Positions 60,915 through 64,000 of a stretch of 64,000 nt of DNA are shown here, in pieces. Under the pieces are notes generated by a model, which was not told the origin of the DNA, did not search any database, and was given only the letters and a program-made list of their open reading frames with translations. This DNA is from Hoplostethus atlanticus (lineage: Eukaryota; Chordata; Actinopteri; Trachichthyiformes; Trachichthyidae). The position numbers were made by a program, and so were the translations under genes. Numbering within the stretch: the first letter of the stretch is position 1; each line of letters opens with the position of its first letter. Where the stretch lies: positions 4,548,501-4,612,500 of the forward strand of contig JAXDDX010000012.1 of NCBI GenBank assembly GCA_034670405.1. Reading direction: 5' to 3'.

Positions 60915-61319
60915 CACACACTTTCCAAAGAATGTTTCATCCATGGAACTGACTCTTGCAGCCTCTTAGCTCTCATCCTATTAAAGGCTGCCAAATTGAT
61001 TTTGATAACAGTTTTCAATTAAGGCTCTGCATAAATTACTGTTATAAGTGACACATGTACATCTTTCATTCCAGAGATGCGATTACATTCAGTCTGTGCG
61101 CTTGTGTATTGTGTGGGTGCGTGCGTGAATATCTGTGTGTGTGTGTGTGTGTGTGCATGTCTGTGTGAACATGAACATATATTGCATTCCGGTCAGTACC
61201 ATGCCCTTTGATTATATTTACCTTGTTTCATTTCCTTCCCAAGTTGAAAGAAAAGCAAGCCAGGGGAGATAAGGGCTTACAACAAGATGTGGTGCATGCA
61301 CAAATGTGCACAAAGACAT

Positions 61320-61320
<1 letters not shown>

Positions 61321-61356
<36 letters not shown>
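61321..61356. repeat. (CA)18 microsatellite
   Basis: A pure CA run; an opposed GT run lies at 61133-61154. Confidence 0.95.
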
Positions 61357-61358
<2 letters not shown>

Positions 61359-61723
61359 AACACAGTCATACAGCCTACATCCAAGTCTATACACTCCCCT
61401 TACACTCAAATTACTAACACACATGCCCAAAGAGTTAATAATAAGTAAATAGTGTGAAAATATCATATCATTATTATATTAAACATTTGGAAACAAATCT
61501 TCATCAGACTATTCACTTTTACTTATAACAGAACTGAATTGACCTACACCTACATCACAACAACACTTTTCAGGAATCTCTACTTTTTCTTCCGGTTGTT
61601 CGGCCTATTATTTGTGCACACCCAATTCTCCAATGGATGTCCAGGATGGCAACCAGCTTCAGCTGTATGGAGATTTGTAACAAAACTGGAAAAACCTCAC
61701 ATGATTGCCCTATGGAAACGTCA

Positions 61724-62390
61724 TTCAAGATTCAAGATTCAAGATTCAAGAACTTTATTTGTCACATACACACACGGGGTGTGTAGTGAAATGAAAAGTG
61801 GCAATGCTCAACGGGAATGTGCAAAAGGCAACAGTACACAGTATTTACAATAAAAAAAACACAATATTTACAGTATTACAGTAATTACAGTAAGAGCTCT
61901 TATATAAAAAAAACAACACAATATATACAGTAAGAGCACTTTGGAAATGAAAATATAGTAGTAAGGGAAATTGTATGAATGTAATATACTATAAATTATG
62001 TGTAGTCTTTACCTAAGTGTGTGTGTGCATAAGAGGGGCAGTGTGTGTGTCTTGGTGGGGGCCCTGGTGAGGTCAGAGTTCACAGTCCTGATGGCCTGAG
62101 GAAAGAAACTCCGTCTCAGTCTCTCTGTTTTGGCAGCGTGACTACGGAGGCGCTTGCCTGACCGCAGCAGCTGAAACAGTCCGTTGTTGGGGTGGTGAGG
62201 ATCCTTCATGATCCTGCAGGCTCTGGTTCTGCACCTCCTGGTGTACAAGTCCTGCAGGGTGGGGAGTGTAGTTCCAATAGTGCGCTCGGCCGAACGCACT
62301 ACGTCATCTCTTACAAGCAAATTTCTCATTGCTGTCCTTGCATTTTTCACAGCCGTCAAGTACAATTAATAAAAAGTATTCAGGGTTCCT
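61724..62390 (-). mobile_element. 5'-truncated LINE with 7-bp repeat tail
   Basis: The minus-strand element comprises an ORF2 C-terminal piece (62009-62365), a 3' UTR, and a 3' terminal run of about four CTTGAAT units at 61724-61752 adjoining AAAGTTCTTGAAT. Tail and coding end differ from the LINE at 46255, so this is a second LINE lineage (CR1/Rex1-like by my reading). Confidence 0.7.
62009..62365 (-). pseudogene. LINE ORF2 C-terminal fragment (CR1/Rex-like)
   Basis: About 118 residues end at a natural stop. The segment reads GTTLPTLQDLYTRRCRTRAC, then RIMKDPHHPNNGLFQLLRSG and KTERLRRSFFPQAIRTVNSD. The LP.L.DLY..RC, KDP.HP....F.LL.SG.R and SFFP.A(I/V)R..N motifs are typical of the C terminus of fish CR1/Rex-type reverse transcriptases. 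The catalytic domain is missing, and the frame opens after a stop at 62366-62368. Confidence 0.7.
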
Positions 62391-62569
62391 GCAGGATATC
62401 AACAATATCCAGCTCTCCATTTACCACACACAGATAGAGAGGGAAGGAAAGCTGTCAACCCTCCACACAAACACACAGAGCAACAGCGTCTAAATCTACA
62501 GTCTAAATCTTTTCCCCAAAATTTCAGAATTTCGGAAAAATAATGACTTACCCTCTCTAGTGTCTCAAC

Positions 62570-62730
62570 AACAGACTACGGTTCAAATGCCCTTGAGCAA
62601 GGCATTTAACTCCCAACTGCTCCAGTGGAGGTGCTCAGTGTCCAACAGTAGAAGACTGCGGTTACACTGGGCAACTCCCAGGTGTGGTCTCGGTCAAACG
62701 TCCCTGTTAAAGGTTAAAACATACAAACAC
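62570..62730 (+). mobile_element. SINE body with TTGAGCAAGGCA motif
   Basis: ATGCCCTTGAGCAAGGCATT is followed by CCCAACTGCTCCAGTGGAGG, TGCTCAGTGTCCAACAGTAG and GGGCAACTCCCAGGTGT, ending in TGTTAAAGGTTAAAA. This is the best-preserved body of the family in the window. The tRNA head is mostly missing. Confidence 0.6.
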
Positions 62731-63055
62731 AGACGCTCACCCTACTCACCACACAGGCACACAGATTTTCCCTAATCCACACACACAGCTCCATATGCAG
62801 TTTGCTTTTCTACCCCTGGTATCCTGCCATTCAAATAGATAGTTGACAGGGTAGATGGTGATTTCAATAATAGAGCATTGCAAGTTTCCAGGCAGTATTA
62901 AAGCAATCACATAGCAAGATGACTAGACCCACTGTGTTTGTGTTTGTGACAGATATGAATGTGGCCTGCCATGCCTTGACATGTGCCAGACGAAACACTA
63001 GATAAATACACAAGCTGGCAAACACGTGCTTGCAATTACAAAGACAATATCAGCG

Positions 63056-63058
<3 letters not shown>

Positions 63059-63109
<51 letters not shown>
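63059..63109. repeat. (AC)25 microsatellite
   Basis: A pure AC run followed by further CA-rich sequence to about 63210. Confidence 0.95.
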
Positions 63110-63114
<5 letters not shown>

Positions 63115-64000
63115 ACACATAGAAGCAGGTGTTGGTACACACATACACACTCACAAACAAACAGAAACTCACATACACACACACACACATCTACACGTAG
63201 CTACACACTCACTCCCCTTGGCCTGGTGCATCATCATTCACAGTTGTCTGTCAGCTGTGTTTGAAAGCCTGCAGTGCTTTCTCATGATTATGCTGTCACT
63301 GCTCCTATCTTCGCCATTCACTCAGAAAATGAGAACTAATATATCCCTCTATTCATCCGCCCATCCCTCACTCCCCAACTCTCCAACTCTCTTACTATCA
63401 ACTTTGCTTAAATTTGATGCTGCTTCCCATTCAAAATACCGAGGGAGGAAATGCTACGGTGTTAGAGAGAGACGAAAAGTCGAAATGGAGAAGGAGGAAG
63501 AGTAGGAAGACAGAAGATTAGAGCAAAAAACAGAAGTAGCAGGAGGAGGAAGATAAATATGCATGTTATGTTCCCAAATGTGTAGGTTTCACATGATAAT
63601 TCTGGGTTATGAAAATGTATGATAAATACATGCTATAGCATATTATGACTCATCTAGCACTGTGTAATATAAGATGTTGTGTGTGTGTGTGTGTGCTGTG
63701 TGTGTGCATGCTTAATGTGTGTTGTGTGTGTCAGAGATAGAGGTTATAAAGGAGTCGTGATCCACCGTGCTGTGGCATTAACATGCTCATTTCCATTTTG
63801 ATTAACACAGGATCAACAGAAAATCAATTATATCATAGAAGAGGAAGGAAACAGAAGAGACTCTAAGTGTCTGGGAAAAAGGGGGAGAGTAACGGAGAGG
63901 AGACTACAAATGCAATTTTCTCTACAAATGAAATCACTTGCATACAAGTAGATTTTCAAAAGAACGCAAGTGTATCATAATATCCGACTTGAACCTGTGG

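Larger units (their letters stand above)
60470..64000 (+). other. cntnap2: cntnap2 intron 4 (5' part)
   Basis: This is the start of a phase-1 intron. It begins GTGAGTG and runs at once into CA repeats. It then holds (CA)31 near 60.85 kb, (CA)18 at 61.32 kb, a minus-strand LINE 3' end at 61.72-62.39 kb, a SINE-like segment at 62.57-62.73 kb and a long CA tract at 63.06 kb. I see no exon for the first laminin-G domain before the window ends. Confidence 0.8.

Overview
The window looks like nuclear DNA from a teleost fish. Nearly all of it is non-coding, with very many CA/GT and CT/GA microsatellites. It also carries tRNA-derived SINEs, LINE 3' ends and terminal-inverted-repeat DNA transposons of the kinds common in teleost genomes. 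There is no bacterial-style gene packing, no operon and no rRNA gene. None of the tRNA-like stretches is an intact tRNA gene.

The only protein-coding gene I can support is a plus-strand orthologue of CNTNAP2 (Caspr2, contactin-associated protein-like 2), present as three consecutive internal exons at 29058-29168, 43521-43714 and 60322-60469. Their lengths are 111, 194 and 148 bp. They join in frame (intron phases 1, 1, 0, 1) to give 151 residues, essentially the whole N-terminal F5/8 type C (discoidin) domain from its first to its last cysteine. By correspondence with the vertebrate gene they should be exons 2, 3 and 4. The signal-peptide exon was not found upstream, and no exon for the first laminin-G domain was found downstream. 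The layout is therefore 29 kb of intron 1, intron 2 of 14,352 bp, intron 3 of 16,607 bp, and the first 3.5 kb of intron 4. I cannot say whether this is the cntnap2a or cntnap2b duplicate.

Region by region. 1-29 kb (intron 1): a Penelope-like/hammerhead-like remnant, one of two inverted copies of a transposase-derived element, a ~1.46 kb hAT-like element, a minus-strand tRNA-SINE, several perfect hairpins and many microsatellites. 29-43.5 kb (intron 2): microsatellites hard against exon 2, a ~2.4 kb pyrimidine-rich tract at 37.2-39.6 kb, the second inverted transposon copy, an array of near-palindromic 20-bp units, and a degenerate tandem array leading into exon 3. 43.7-60.3 kb (intron 3): a LINE 3' end with a (GTAAT)5 tail, two short TIR elements, several SINE fragments, and a tRNA-Lys-like SINE sharing the LINE tail. 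60.5-64 kb (intron 4): a second, unrelated LINE 3' end on the minus strand with a 7-bp repeat tail, and long CA tracts.

The most interesting observations concern splicing. The acceptor and first ~45 bp of exon 3 appear to be the last unit of a degenerate tandem array; one upstream unit keeps an AG and an in-frame GVGGWSLLDS-like reading before a stop. Exon 4 has a (TG)19 tract where its polypyrimidine tract should be, and CA repeats just after its donor.
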